DNA from: Streptomyces specialis | GTDB taxonomy: Bacteria; Actinomycetota; Actinomycetes; Streptomycetales; Streptomycetaceae | Direction of reading: 5' to 3' | Assembly: GCF_001493375.1 (NCBI RefSeq) | Contig: NZ_LN929897.1 | Coordinates: forward strand, 642,754 to 706,753 | DNA length: 64,000 bases | Shown here: piece after piece, positions 7,213 to 14,921 of the stretch | Layout of the letters: each line of letters opens with the position of its first letter | Position numbering within the stretch: the stretch's first letter is position 1 | Translations under genes and position numbers: made by a program | The notes under the pieces: generated by a model | Seen by the model: the letters and a program-made list of their open reading frames with translations, nothing else | What the model was told of the DNA's origin: nothing | Databases searched by the model: none

Positions 7213-8895
7213 GTGAACGACCGACAGGATCCGTACGGGCACATCTACGGGTACGACGAGTACGGACGCCCGCTGTACGCCCCGGTTCCTCCGCAGCCGC
7301 ATGCCCGGCGGGACGAGCAGGACCAGCACCCCGACCAGCAGGACCAGCAGGACCAGTACCCGGCTGGGGACCAGTACCCGGAGCAGGGACAGGGCGGGCC
7401 GGACGCGTACCAGGACTACGGATACGGCGGCGGCGCGTATGCCCCGGGCTCCCCGGAGACGTACCCGGGGCAGCAGTACGGCCACGCCTACGGAACGGCC
7501 CCGCAGCCCCCCGCCACGGATGTCCGGCCCGGGTACGGCTACGACCACGACACCGCCGCGCCGCCCGCCGGCGGTCCGGAGGCGGAACCCGCGTCGGTGC
7601 CGCCGCAGAGACAGCCGCCGGACGACGGCTACCAGACCGAGCAGTTCGCGTTCGTGGACGACCAGGACGAGGAGTCCACGGACGTCATCGACTGGCTGAA
7701 GTTCACCGAGAGCCGCACCGAGCGCCGCGAGGAGGCCAAGCGGCGGGGGCGCAACCGGCGCCGGCTGCTCGTCGTGGCGCTGGTCCTGGCGCTGCTCGGC
7801 TGCACCGGCTACCTGTGGGCCACCGACCGGCTGCCGTTCACCGGGTCGGACGACGGCGACGGGGCCTCGGCCGGGGCGCAGGAGCGCGACGTGATCGTCG
7901 TCCCCCTCGTCCCGACCGACTCCGAGGAGTCCTCCACCGTCCTGCTGGTCGCCAACGACACCACCTCGGCCGGCACCACGCTGCTGCTGCCCAACGAGCT
8001 GGCCGTGACCCCCGACAACGGGCCCACCACGCTCGGCCAGGCCGTCGCCGACGAGGCCGCGGGCTCGGTCCGGGAGGCGCTCGGCGGCCTGCTGGGCGCC
8101 GACATCACGGGCACCTGGCGGCTGGACACCCCGTACCTGGAGAATCTGGTCCTCATGGTCGGCGGCATCACCCTCACCACGGACACCGAGATCACCGCCG
8201 AGGAAGCCGGCGAGGACGGGGAAGGCGGCGGGGAGGGCCCGCTGGTGCCGCTCGGCGAGAACGTCCAGCTCGACGGCCGGGCCGCCGTCGCCTACGCCAC
8301 CCACCGCGCCGACGACGAGCCGCAGGACGCGCAGCTCGCCCGGTTCGGCCAGGTCATGCGGGCCGTGCTGGAGAAGATGCCGGACAGCGAGAGCGCCGCC
8401 GTCCGGATCGTGGAGAACCTGTTCATGACCGCCGACCCCTCGCTCACCGAGCAGGAACTCGGCGCCACCCTCGCCCGGCTCGCCGGGTACGCGCGCGCCG
8501 GTGACTACGCCACCGAGCCGCTCCCCGTCGAGGAGGGCGGCACGATCGGCGACGAGACCGCCGAGGGGCTGCTGGCGGACGTGCTCGGCGGCACCGCCGA
8601 CGACGCCGCCCCGGGCGCCGCGCCGCGCGTCGGCATCAGGGACGCGGGCGCCGGCGAGGCCGCGGCCGAGACCGCCAGGGTCACCCTGCTCAACGGCGGC
8701 TTCTCGGTGATCGACAGCCGCGCGGTGGACGACGTGAGCGCGGAGACGTCGGTGAGCTACGCGGACGAGACGTTCCGGGAGGCCGCGATCGACGTGGCCA
8801 GGACGCTGGGCCTGCCCGAGGAGGCCGTCGTCCAGGGCGAAAGCCCGGGCACCGCCGATGTGACGATCATCCTGGGACAGGATGCCGGGGCGTGA
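7213..8895 (+). CDS. LytR-CpsA-Psr-like membrane protein with LytR C-terminal domain
   Basis: LCP proteins transfer undecaprenyl-linked glycopolymers to peptidoglycan at the outer face of the membrane. The 560-residue product begins with a Tyr/Gln/Pro-rich cytoplasmic region of about 180 residues, has one membrane helix at about 183-203, then an extracytoplasmic domain with the LCP-like segments VLLVANDT, TTLLLPNELAV and DGRAAVAYATHRADDEP. It ends in a LytR C-terminal domain (VTLLNGG to VTIILGQDAG). The usual LCP arginine/aspartate set is only partly recognisable, so catalytic activity is uncertain. Between nadD and rsfS it occupies the position of Streptomyces PdtA, implicated in spore-wall polymer attachment. 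Confidence 0.75.
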   Translation: MNDRQDPYGHIYGYDEYGRPLYAPVPPQPHARRDEQDQHPDQQDQQDQYPAGDQYPEQGQGGPDAYQDYGYGGGAYAPGSPETYPGQQYGHAYGTAPQPPATDVRPGYGYDHDTAAPPAGGPEAEPASVPPQRQPPDDGYQTEQFAFVDDQDEESTDVIDWLKFTESRTERREEAKRRGRNRRRLLVVALVLALLGCTGYLWATDRLPFTGSDDGDGASAGAQERDVIVVPLVPTDSEESSTVLLVANDTTSAGTTLLLPNELAVTPDNGPTTLGQAVADEAAGSVREALGGLLGADITGTWRLDTPYLENLVLMVGGITLTTDTEITAEEAGEDGEGGGEGPLVPLGENVQLDGRAAVAYATHRADDEPQDAQLARFGQVMRAVLEKMPDSESAAVRIVENLFMTADPSLTEQELGATLARLAGYARAGDYATEPLPVEEGGTIGDETAEGLLADVLGGTADDAAPGAAPRVGIRDAGAGEAAAETARVTLLNGGFSVIDSRAVDDVSAETSVSYADETFREAAIDVARTLGLPEEAVVQGESPGTADVTIILGQDAGA

Positions 8896-8970
8896 GTGTC
8901 GGCGCGGCGTGAGACCCTGGACAGCACGGACGGGACCCGCGCCCGCGACTTCGAGGAGACTGCTGCACCT

Positions 8971-9399
8971 GTGACCGCCACGGACCGCGCCACCGAGCTG
9001 ATCGAGGTCGCCGCCCAGGCCGCCGCCGACAAGCTCGCGCACGACATCATCGCCTACGACGTCAGTGACGTCCTCGCCATCACCGACGCCTTCCTGCTGG
9101 CGTCCGCGCCCAACGACCGCCAGGTCAAGTCGATCGTGGACGGTATCGAGGAGCGGCTCTCCAAGGAGCTGGGCGTCAAGCCGGTCCGCCGGGAGGGCGA
9201 GCGGGAGGGCCGCTGGGTCCTGCTGGACTACGTGGACGTCGTGGTGCATGTGCAGCACGCCGAGGAGCGCGTGTTCTACGCGCTGGAGCGGCTGTGGAAG
9301 GACTGCCCGCTGCTGGAGCTGCCGGCGGACGCCAAGGCCACGCGGGGCCGCGCCGCCGCGCACGCCGGTGAGATCGGCGAGGGCGGTGAGCAGAGCTGA
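8971..9399 (+). CDS. rsfS: Ribosomal silencing factor RsfS
   Basis: RsfS binds ribosomal protein uL14 and blocks subunit joining under starvation. The 142-residue product shows the family's core: DIIAYDVSDVLAITDAFLLASAPNDRQVKSI, then WVLLDYVDVVVHVQHAEERVFYALERLW. GTG 8971 is chosen because it begins the family domain; a GAGGAG lies 12 bases upstream. It ends with an Ala/Glu-rich tail of about 20 residues not needed for the fold. It sits between the LCP gene and a histidine phosphatase. Confidence 0.93.
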   Translation: MTATDRATELIEVAAQAAADKLAHDIIAYDVSDVLAITDAFLLASAPNDRQVKSIVDGIEERLSKELGVKPVRREGEREGRWVLLDYVDVVVHVQHAEERVFYALERLWKDCPLLELPADAKATRGRAAAHAGEIGEGGEQS

Positions 9400-9404
9400 G
9401 CGGC

Positions 9405-10043
9405 GTGAACGGCCTGCGCCGGATCGTGCTGTGGCGGCACGGTCAGACCGCGTGGAACCTGGAGAACAGGTTCCAGGGCACCACGGACATCGAGCTGACC
9501 GACATCGGCCGGGCCCAGGCACGCCGCGCCGCCGGGCTGCTGGCGCGGCTCGACCCGTTCGCGATCATCTCCTCCGACCTGCGGCGCACCCGGGACACGG
9601 CCGCCGAGCTGGCCGCCGTGACCGGCCTGGACGTCACCCATGACGAGGCGCTGCGGGAGACGTACGCGGGCGCCTGGCAGGGGCTGACGCACGAGGAGAT
9701 CATGGCCCGCTTCGGCGAGGAGTACGCGGCGTGGAAGCGCGGCGAGCCGGTGCGGCGCGGCGGCGGCGAGCTGGAGACGGAGGTCGCGGACCGCGCGGCG
9801 CCGCTCGTGGAGCGCGCGGCGGAGAAGCTGCCGCCGGGCCGGGTGCTGGTCGTCGTCAGCCACGGCGGGGCGATCCGCACCACCATCGGCCGGCTCCTCG
9901 GGCTGCCCCCGGCGAGCTGGGAGTCGCTGGGCGGGCTGTCGAACTGCTGCTGGTCGGTGCTCGGCGAGAGCGTGCGCGGCTGGCGGCTGCTGGAGCACAA
10001 CGCGGGCTCGCTGCCCGAGCCGGTCATCGGCGACGACGTGTGA
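9405..10043 (+). CDS. Histidine phosphatase (phosphoglycerate mutase-like)
   Basis: This 212-residue member of the histidine phosphatase superfamily has the catalytic WRHGQTAWN motif at about residues 10-18, the SSDLRRTRDTA block, the acid/base region ETYAGAWQG and the second histidine in VVVSHGGAIRT. Its length and sequence fit a broad-specificity phosphatase rather than a glycolytic mutase. GTG 9405 lies five bases after rsfS, so translation is probably coupled. The 3' end overlaps the convergent regulator gene by 20 bp. The natural substrate cannot be told from sequence. Confidence 0.9.
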   Translation: MNGLRRIVLWRHGQTAWNLENRFQGTTDIELTDIGRAQARRAAGLLARLDPFAIISSDLRRTRDTAAELAAVTGLDVTHDEALRETYAGAWQGLTHEEIMARFGEEYAAWKRGEPVRRGGGELETEVADRAAPLVERAAEKLPPGRVLVVVSHGGAIRTTIGRLLGLPPASWESLGGLSNCCWSVLGESVRGWRLLEHNAGSLPEPVIGDDV

Positions 10044-10926
10044 GCGACGGCTCCCCGTCCGCCGCCGGCCCGTCGCCGGCCAGCGTCGCGACGCGGCGGC
10101 GGCTCTCCTCGTCGCCCGGGACGTAGACCACCATCCGCGAGTCCGGCATGCCGTTGACGGACAGCGACTGCGTGCGCATCCGCACCTCGCCGATGTCCGG
10201 ATGCCGGAAGGTCTTCAGGCGCGGCCCCGGCGGCACGACGTCGCCGCTGGCCCACATGGCGGCGAACTCCGGGCTCACCCGGCACAGTTCCCGGACGAAC
10301 GACTCCCAGGCCGGTTCGCCGACATGGCCGCCGTACGAGGCGCGCAGGGTGGCGACCATGATCTTCAGCTCGCTCTCCCGCAGGACGATCGGGCAGGTCG
10401 CGGGATCGGTCGTGAACAGGGTCCACAGCGCGTTGCGCACCCCGCCCGGCATCCGCAGCAGCCGGGGGAAGAGCCCCCGGTACGTGGCGTTGTCGCCCAG
10501 CACGTCGTAGCGCAGGTTGTAGACCACGGCGGGCAGCGGGTCGAGGGCGTCGAGCATCGTCTGCACATCCGGGCCGATCGCGTCCACCCCGGGGGCGCCG
10601 TCCTCGCGGCCGGGGACGTAGGGCACTTCGGCCAGGTGGTACAGGTGCCGCCGCTCGGCCGCGTCCAGCCGCAGCGTGCGCGCCACCGCGTCGAGGACCT
10701 GCGCGCTCGCGTTGATCGGCCTGCCCTGCTCCAGCCACGTGTACCAGGTGACGCCGACGCCCGCGAGCTGCGCGACCTCCTCGCGGCGCAGGCCGGGCGT
10801 GCGGCGGCGCAGACCGGGCGGCATGCCGACGTCGGCGGGCGTGACGCGGGCCCGTCTGCCGCGCAGGAAGGCGGCCAGCTCCGGGCGCCGACGGTCGCCG
10901 GTGCTCCTCCGTGCCGGGATCGTCAT
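10024..10926 (-). CDS. Xre-type regulator with MmyB-like ligand domain
   Basis: The 300-residue product has a helix-turn-helix at about residues 35-75 (GLRREEVAQLAGVGVTWYTWLEQGR) followed by an MmyB-like PAS-type domain, ending with the characteristic RHPDIGEVRMRTQSLSV segment. Proteins of this type usually repress or activate an adjacent transporter or oxidoreductase gene. It is divergent from the efflux gene at 11037, with a 110-bp shared promoter region that contains two CCGGTACC sites. The 3' end overlaps the convergent phosphatase gene. Confidence 0.88.
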   Translation of the reverse strand: MTIPARRSTGDRRRPELAAFLRGRRARVTPADVGMPPGLRRRTPGLRREEVAQLAGVGVTWYTWLEQGRPINASAQVLDAVARTLRLDAAERRHLYHLAEVPYVPGREDGAPGVDAIGPDVQTMLDALDPLPAVVYNLRYDVLGDNATYRGLFPRLLRMPGGVRNALWTLFTTDPATCPIVLRESELKIMVATLRASYGGHVGEPAWESFVRELCRVSPEFAAMWASGDVVPPGPRLKTFRHPDIGEVRMRTQSLSVNGMPDSRMVVYVPGDEESRRRVATLAGDGPAADGEPSLTRRRR

Positions 10927-10976
10927 GGTCACAGCTCCCCACCCTGCCGTCACCGGGCACCGGTTGCCAGGTGCTG

Positions 10977-11015
10977 CCGGTACCAGTATCGCCCGGCTCT
11001 CGTTACCGGTACCGG
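10977..11015. promoter_or_regulatory. Putative operator pair between regulator and efflux gene
   Basis: Two copies of CCGGTACC lie 29 bp apart (10977-10986 and 11006-11015). The second extends to the perfect palindrome CCGGTACCGG. They sit in the divergent promoter region of an MmyB-type regulator and an MFS transporter, where autoregulatory operators are expected. Binding is inference. Confidence 0.4.
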
Positions 11016-11036
11016 GCGCGGCGCACGCTGGTCCGC

Positions 11037-12488
11037 ATGACCACGACATCGATGACCAGGCCGACCGGGCGGACCACGGGGGGCCGCCCGGCCGGGCGGC
11101 CGGGCCGGCTGCTGACGATCATCCTCACCGGCCTGTTCATGGCCATGCTCGACATCTTCATCGTCAACGTCGCCGCCCCCACCATCCGCACCGATCTGTC
11201 CGCGTCCGGCGGCGAGCTGCAACTCGTCGTCGCCGGTTACACCATCTCCTACGCGGTCCTGCTCGTCACCGGCGCCCGGCTCGGCGGCCGGTACGGCGCG
11301 GGCCGCCTGTTCCTCGGCGGGCTGGCCCTCTTCACCGTCGCGTCGCTCGCCTGCGGACTGGCCGCCGACAGCGGGCAGCTCATCGTCTTCCGCTTCCTCC
11401 AGGGCGCGGGCGCCTCGCTGATGCTGCCGCAGGTGCTGAGCCTCATCCAGCGCACCTTCGACGGACCCGCGCGGGCCAGGGCGCTGACCCTGTACGCGGC
11501 GGTGATCGCCACCGGCGCCGCCGCCGGGCAGGTCGCGGGCGGCGCGCTGATCGAGGCCGACCTGTTCGGCTGGGGCTGGCGTCCGGTCTTCCTGGTCAAC
11601 GTGCCGATCGGCGCCGCGCTGTTCGTGTTCGGCCTGCGGGCCGTGCCGCTGGACCGCCCGGCGCGCACCGAACGGGCCCGCCCGCTCGACCTGCCGGGGC
11701 TGGCGCTGCTGAGCGCGGCCGTCATGCTGGTCACCGTCCCGCTGGTGCTCGGGCAGGAGCAGGACTGGCCGCTGTGGTGCTGGTCGTCGCTGGTGGCCGG
11801 CGCGGTGCTGGTGGCCGCGTTCACCGCCTACGAGACGCGGCTCGCGCGGCGCGGCGGCGCCCCGCTGATCTCGCCCCGGGTGCTGGGCAGTCCCGGCATG
11901 CCGCTGGCGGCGTTCCGGATCTTCCTGGCGATGTCGGTGAACAGCGGCGTCATGTTCGCCTTCTCGCTGCACCTCCAGGGTTCCAAGGCCGTGGAGGCGC
12001 TGGGGTACGGGCCGTTGGGCGCCGGGCTGGTCTTCCTGCCCACGGCCGTCACGTTCGGCGCGGTCTCGCTGATGTGGCGGGGGATACCGGGGCGGTGGCA
12101 CGGCCTGCTGGTCCCCGGCGGGTTCGCGGTGTCGGCGCTGGCGATCCTGACGATGGGCCTGACGCTGCGCGGCGACGGCGTGGGGCCCGTGGCGCTGCTG
12201 GCGTTCGGCGTGAACGGCGCGGCGTGCGCGCTGGCCTACAGCCCGACGCTGACCCGTTCCCTGGGGTCCGTCCGCCCGGAGGACGCGCCGGACGCGAGCG
12301 GGGTGACGGCGATGATGACGCAGTTGGGCATGCTCGTCGGCGTCGCCACCTTCGGCACCCTCTATCTCCACCGGAGCGAGAGCGCGGGGTCGTCGGCGGA
12401 CGGACTGTGGGCGACGACCGTCGCACTGGCCGTGACGGCTGTGGTGGGTGTGGCGGCCGGTGCGCGGAGCCGTGTGAACAGCCGCTGA
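11037..12488 (+). CDS. MFS drug transporter (14-helix DHA2 type)
   Basis: The 483-residue polytopic membrane protein has about 14 hydrophobic helices. The first holds the family signature LDIFIVNVAAPTI, followed by the loop motif ARLGGRYG and the motif-C region of the fifth helix (GAAAGQVAGGALIE). This is the architecture of proton-driven multidrug exporters such as those for quaternary ammonium compounds or antibiotics. ATG 11037 begins the short basic N-terminus. The divergent regulator probably controls it, and a hairpin follows the stop. The substrate is unknown. Confidence 0.9.
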   Translation: MTTTSMTRPTGRTTGGRPAGRPGRLLTIILTGLFMAMLDIFIVNVAAPTIRTDLSASGGELQLVVAGYTISYAVLLVTGARLGGRYGAGRLFLGGLALFTVASLACGLAADSGQLIVFRFLQGAGASLMLPQVLSLIQRTFDGPARARALTLYAAVIATGAAAGQVAGGALIEADLFGWGWRPVFLVNVPIGAALFVFGLRAVPLDRPARTERARPLDLPGLALLSAAVMLVTVPLVLGQEQDWPLWCWSSLVAGAVLVAAFTAYETRLARRGGAPLISPRVLGSPGMPLAAFRIFLAMSVNSGVMFAFSLHLQGSKAVEALGYGPLGAGLVFLPTAVTFGAVSLMWRGIPGRWHGLLVPGGFAVSALAILTMGLTLRGDGVGPVALLAFGVNGAACALAYSPTLTRSLGSVRPEDAPDASGVTAMMTQLGMLVGVATFGTLYLHRSESAGSSADGLWATTVALAVTAVVGVAAGARSRVNSR

Positions 12489-12500
12489 GCCCTGTGTATC

Positions 12501-12532
12501 GATCCCGTCTCCCTTCGTGCGGAGGCGGGATC
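12501..12532 (+). terminator. Hairpin terminator after MFS gene
   Basis: A 12-bp stem with one mismatch (GATCCCG-CTCC pairing with GGAG-CGGGATC) and an 8-base loop begins 12 bases after the transporter stop. No T-run follows, as is usual in this GC-rich group. Confidence 0.6.
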
Positions 12533-12672
12533 ACAAGGCTTATCGGGGGGCCCCTGCCGTGGCAGAATCGTCACTACGCCGGAAGCGGGACCTTCCGGTC
12601 GTGATCGCCCGGCTCGACGGAGGGGTATGCCTCGTGTGCACGGCCCACAACCGAGGGTGGAGCTGATAGCGC

Positions 12673-12906
12673 ATGGGTGCACACAGCAGGAAGTGCGACT
12701 GGTGCGGGGCCGGCACGCCCATCGTCCGTGACCTCCAACCGGTCAACGTGGCCTACCAGTACTGGTGTGTGGAGTGCGCGCGGGCGCTGATCATAAAGGG
12801 CGACCCGATCGAGGTGTACCGGGAGCTGGAGGGCGAGCCGATCTACGGCCGCCTGCTGGACGAGCACTGCGCGCTGAAGCGTTTCTACTCGTTCGCGAGC
12901 GTCTGA
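12673..12906 (+). CDS. Small zinc-ribbon-like conserved protein (77 aa)
   Basis: The sequence starts with CDWCGAG and has a second pair in WCVECARALI, so a Cx2C...Cx2C zinc site is likely within the first 40 residues. The rest is helical with charged residues (GDPIEVYRELEG). It has no catalytic motif and no membrane segment. ATG 12673 has GGAG upstream. Close homologues are widespread single-copy small proteins in streptomycetes with no known role. It precedes the tRNA-Ala gene. Confidence 0.75.
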   Translation: MGAHSRKCDWCGAGTPIVRDLQPVNVAYQYWCVECARALIIKGDPIEVYRELEGEPIYGRLLDEHCALKRFYSFASV

Positions 12907-12935
12907 CCCCACCCCCGGCCCGCCCCGGAACCGAT

Positions 12936-12966
12936 TTGGCAAACGAGCCGGGGTGGCGTGTACAGT
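12936..12966 (+). promoter_or_regulatory. Likely promoter of the tRNA-Ala gene
   Basis: A TTGGCA (-35, 12936-12941) and a TACAGT (-10, 12961-12966) sit 19 bp apart, about 55 bp before the tRNA. This matches the primary-sigma pattern expected for a stable RNA. Confidence 0.5.
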
Positions 12967-13021
12967 AGGCATCGCCGCCGAGGGGAAGCCCCGAAGGGGA
13001 AATACCGAGGCGGAGTGGCAA

Positions 13022-13094
<73 letters not shown>

Positions 13095-13100
13095 CAGGTC

Positions 13101-13132
13101 AGAGGCCGGTTCCCGATCGGGAACCGGCCTCT
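13101..13132 (+). terminator. tRNA terminator hairpin
   Basis: A perfect 14-bp stem (AGAGGCCGGTTCCC with its complement) and a 4-base loop start six bases after the tRNA. It lies between the tRNA and the convergent FG-GAP gene, so it may terminate from both sides. Confidence 0.8.
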
Positions 13133-13173
13133 GTGGTGTGGGTGAGTGGCGTCCTACGGCTTCGGGCCGCCGG

Positions 13174-14616
13174 TCAGTCCGCGAGGACCTTTCCGAACTG
13201 GACGTCCTCCAGCGGGAGTCCGAAGTCGGTGGCGTCGAACAGGGTGCCACCGCGCACCGTGTCGGTCAGGCGCGACCACCGCACCACCGAGACCGCGCCG
13301 TGTTCGGAGGACACCGGCACGTCGCCGATGCCTTCGCCCGGTGCGCTGATGATCAGTTCCGGGGTGCGGTCGAGGTCGGTGTTGAGGAGAGCGACATCGG
13401 CGCCGAACTCGTCGCGCGTCTCGGACGCGTCGGGAACGCGGGGCGTTTCCTGGGTGATCGCCACCGTGTCCGCGCCGGTCGGTCCGCTCGGGGAACCGGG
13501 GATGAGGAGCACCTGTCCGGCCCAATCCTCGCCGATTTCCGTGTCCGGGGCACCGACGGCCAGGTCCGGGTAGCCGTCACCGGTGATGTCGCCCGCCGCG
13601 ACACTCGCGGCGAAGGAGTCGTTGCGGTAGTAGACCTCGGGGATGCCGGGGGTGTCGCGGTCGATGTAGGTGGGCGCGGCTTCCGTCAGCCCCCCGGGCT
13701 GCCCGTAGTGGATGGCGACCCGTCCGTAGTAGCCCGGGTTGTCCGAGTGGGCGGTCGGCTGGCCGGTGACCAGATCGTCGTCCCCGTCGCGGTCCAGGTC
13801 CGCCACGGCCGCGGAACCGATGACGTGGTCCGTCTCGTAGAAGTCCACCGCGGTCCGGCTGGTGCCCCCGGGGCCGCCCGGGTAGGACAGCAGCCAGTTC
13901 CGGCCCGTGTCGCCCGGGACCGTCGACCCGTGCACCACGAGATCGTCGTATCCCCGACCGCCGAAGTCCCCGGCGACCAGGCCCTCGGCGTCCTGGGCGA
14001 AGTCGCCGAGGCCGTCCGTGATGATCCGGACCCCGGACGGTCCTGAGCGTGAGAAGCCGTCGTCGTACACGTACAGCGCCTCGTAGCCCAGCACCGCGAG
14101 CTGCTGGCGGCCGTCCCCGTCGAAGTCGCCGACCACGGTGTCCACGGCGAAGAACGCGGAGGCGGCCCCCGCGTCGGGGGAGGAGATGGAGGTGTGGCCG
14201 TAGTCCAGGCCCCGCGGCCCGCCCCAGTAGATCCGTACGACGCCCCAGTCGCGCTCGCCCACCGGTGCGGTGCGGGCGGTGACCACGAGGTCGCTGTATC
14301 CGTCGCCGTCCAGGTCGCCGCTGGTGACGGTCTCGCCGAAGTAGTTGGCGATGGGGTACTCCGGGTTGTCCGGGTCGGTGAGGGTGTCGGACCGGGACGG
14401 GGAGACGCCGAAGGCCGAGCCGTACATCACCGTGACGCCGGCGGCGTACGGGGTGGCCATGACCACATCGGGGTAGCGGTCGCCGTTGAAGTCCTGCTCC
14501 ACCGCCGGGCGGGGAAGGAGGCCGGCCTCGGCCGCTGGGGCCGAGAATCCGGCCGCCAGCAGGGCCAGTAAGGTCGCGGGCAACGCGGCGCGACGGACAA
14601 GTGATCGTGAGCGCAT
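13174..14616 (-). CDS. Secreted FG-GAP/VCBS repeat protein
   Basis: The 480-residue protein starts with a signal peptide (basic MRSRSLVRRAALP, then a hydrophobic run to about residue 30 with AEA before the cut). It then forms about seven FG-GAP repeats, each with a calcium-binding loop such as DFNGDRYPD, DLDGDGYSD, DFDGDGRQQ, DLDRDGDDD and DITGDGYPD. These build an integrin-alpha-like beta-propeller on the cell surface or outside the cell. There is no enzyme domain. The gene is monocistronic and convergent with the tRNA. The role is unknown; adhesion or scaffold is a guess. Confidence 0.9.
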   Translation of the reverse strand: MRSRSLVRRAALPATLLALLAAGFSAPAAEAGLLPRPAVEQDFNGDRYPDVVMATPYAAGVTVMYGSAFGVSPSRSDTLTDPDNPEYPIANYFGETVTSGDLDGDGYSDLVVTARTAPVGERDWGVVRIYWGGPRGLDYGHTSISSPDAGAASAFFAVDTVVGDFDGDGRQQLAVLGYEALYVYDDGFSRSGPSGVRIITDGLGDFAQDAEGLVAGDFGGRGYDDLVVHGSTVPGDTGRNWLLSYPGGPGGTSRTAVDFYETDHVIGSAAVADLDRDGDDDLVTGQPTAHSDNPGYYGRVAIHYGQPGGLTEAAPTYIDRDTPGIPEVYYRNDSFAASVAAGDITGDGYPDLAVGAPDTEIGEDWAGQVLLIPGSPSGPTGADTVAITQETPRVPDASETRDEFGADVALLNTDLDRTPELIISAPGEGIGDVPVSSEHGAVSVVRWSRLTDTVRGGTLFDATDFGLPLEDVQFGKVLAD

Positions 14617-14822
14617 GGTCGGGTCCCCTCCTGAGCTGTTGTGCGTCCCCGGCAGGCTAGGGACGGCCCGGACGCGACGGGAGTAGCAGGCGCGAACGTT
14701 GTCATCTTTGCCGTATCCCCGGCCGGAAGCCCGGCCCGAGGTGAGCGTGGGCAGCGGGCGCGCAGGGGGGGGCCGTGTTTTCCGGCGGGGGCCGGTTCCC
14801 GGTGGTGCGCTACCCTGTCGGC

Positions 14823-14861
14823 ATGCGTGCCGTACGCCTTCTGCTTACGTGGCCGCGCTGA
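14823..14861 (+). CDS. Leucine leader peptide upstream of leuS
   Basis: A 12-codon reading frame (MRAVRLLLTWPR) contains three consecutive leucine codons, CTT CTG CTT; CTT is a rare leucine codon in high-GC streptomycetes. It is followed by competing RNA stems and an intrinsic terminator just before leuS. This is the layout of ribosome-mediated transcription attenuation: stalling at the Leu codons under leucyl-tRNA shortage would favour readthrough. No good Shine-Dalgarno is visible, so the peptide may be translated leaderless or weakly. Confidence 0.65.
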   Translation: MRAVRLLLTWPR

Positions 14862-14891
14862 CGGAACGACGACACGACGCCAGCGCGGCTC

Positions 14892-14915
14892 CCCCTCCTG
14901 TGCGAGGGGTTTTTT
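14892..14915 (+). terminator. Intrinsic terminator / attenuator before leuS
   Basis: CCCCTC-(6-base loop)-GAGGGG is followed by six T residues (14910-14915), a textbook rho-independent terminator, rare in this GC-rich genus. Just upstream, GCCGCGCTG at the end of the leader peptide pairs with CAGCGCGGC at 14881-14889. The two neighbouring structures probably form the switch that depends on ribosome position. Confidence 0.7.
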
Positions 14916-14921
14916 CATTGC

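Noticed and set aside
14617..14921. T-box riboswitch before leuS
   Set aside because: No T-box consensus bulge or specifier loop is visible; the Leu-codon leader peptide with terminator explains the region better.
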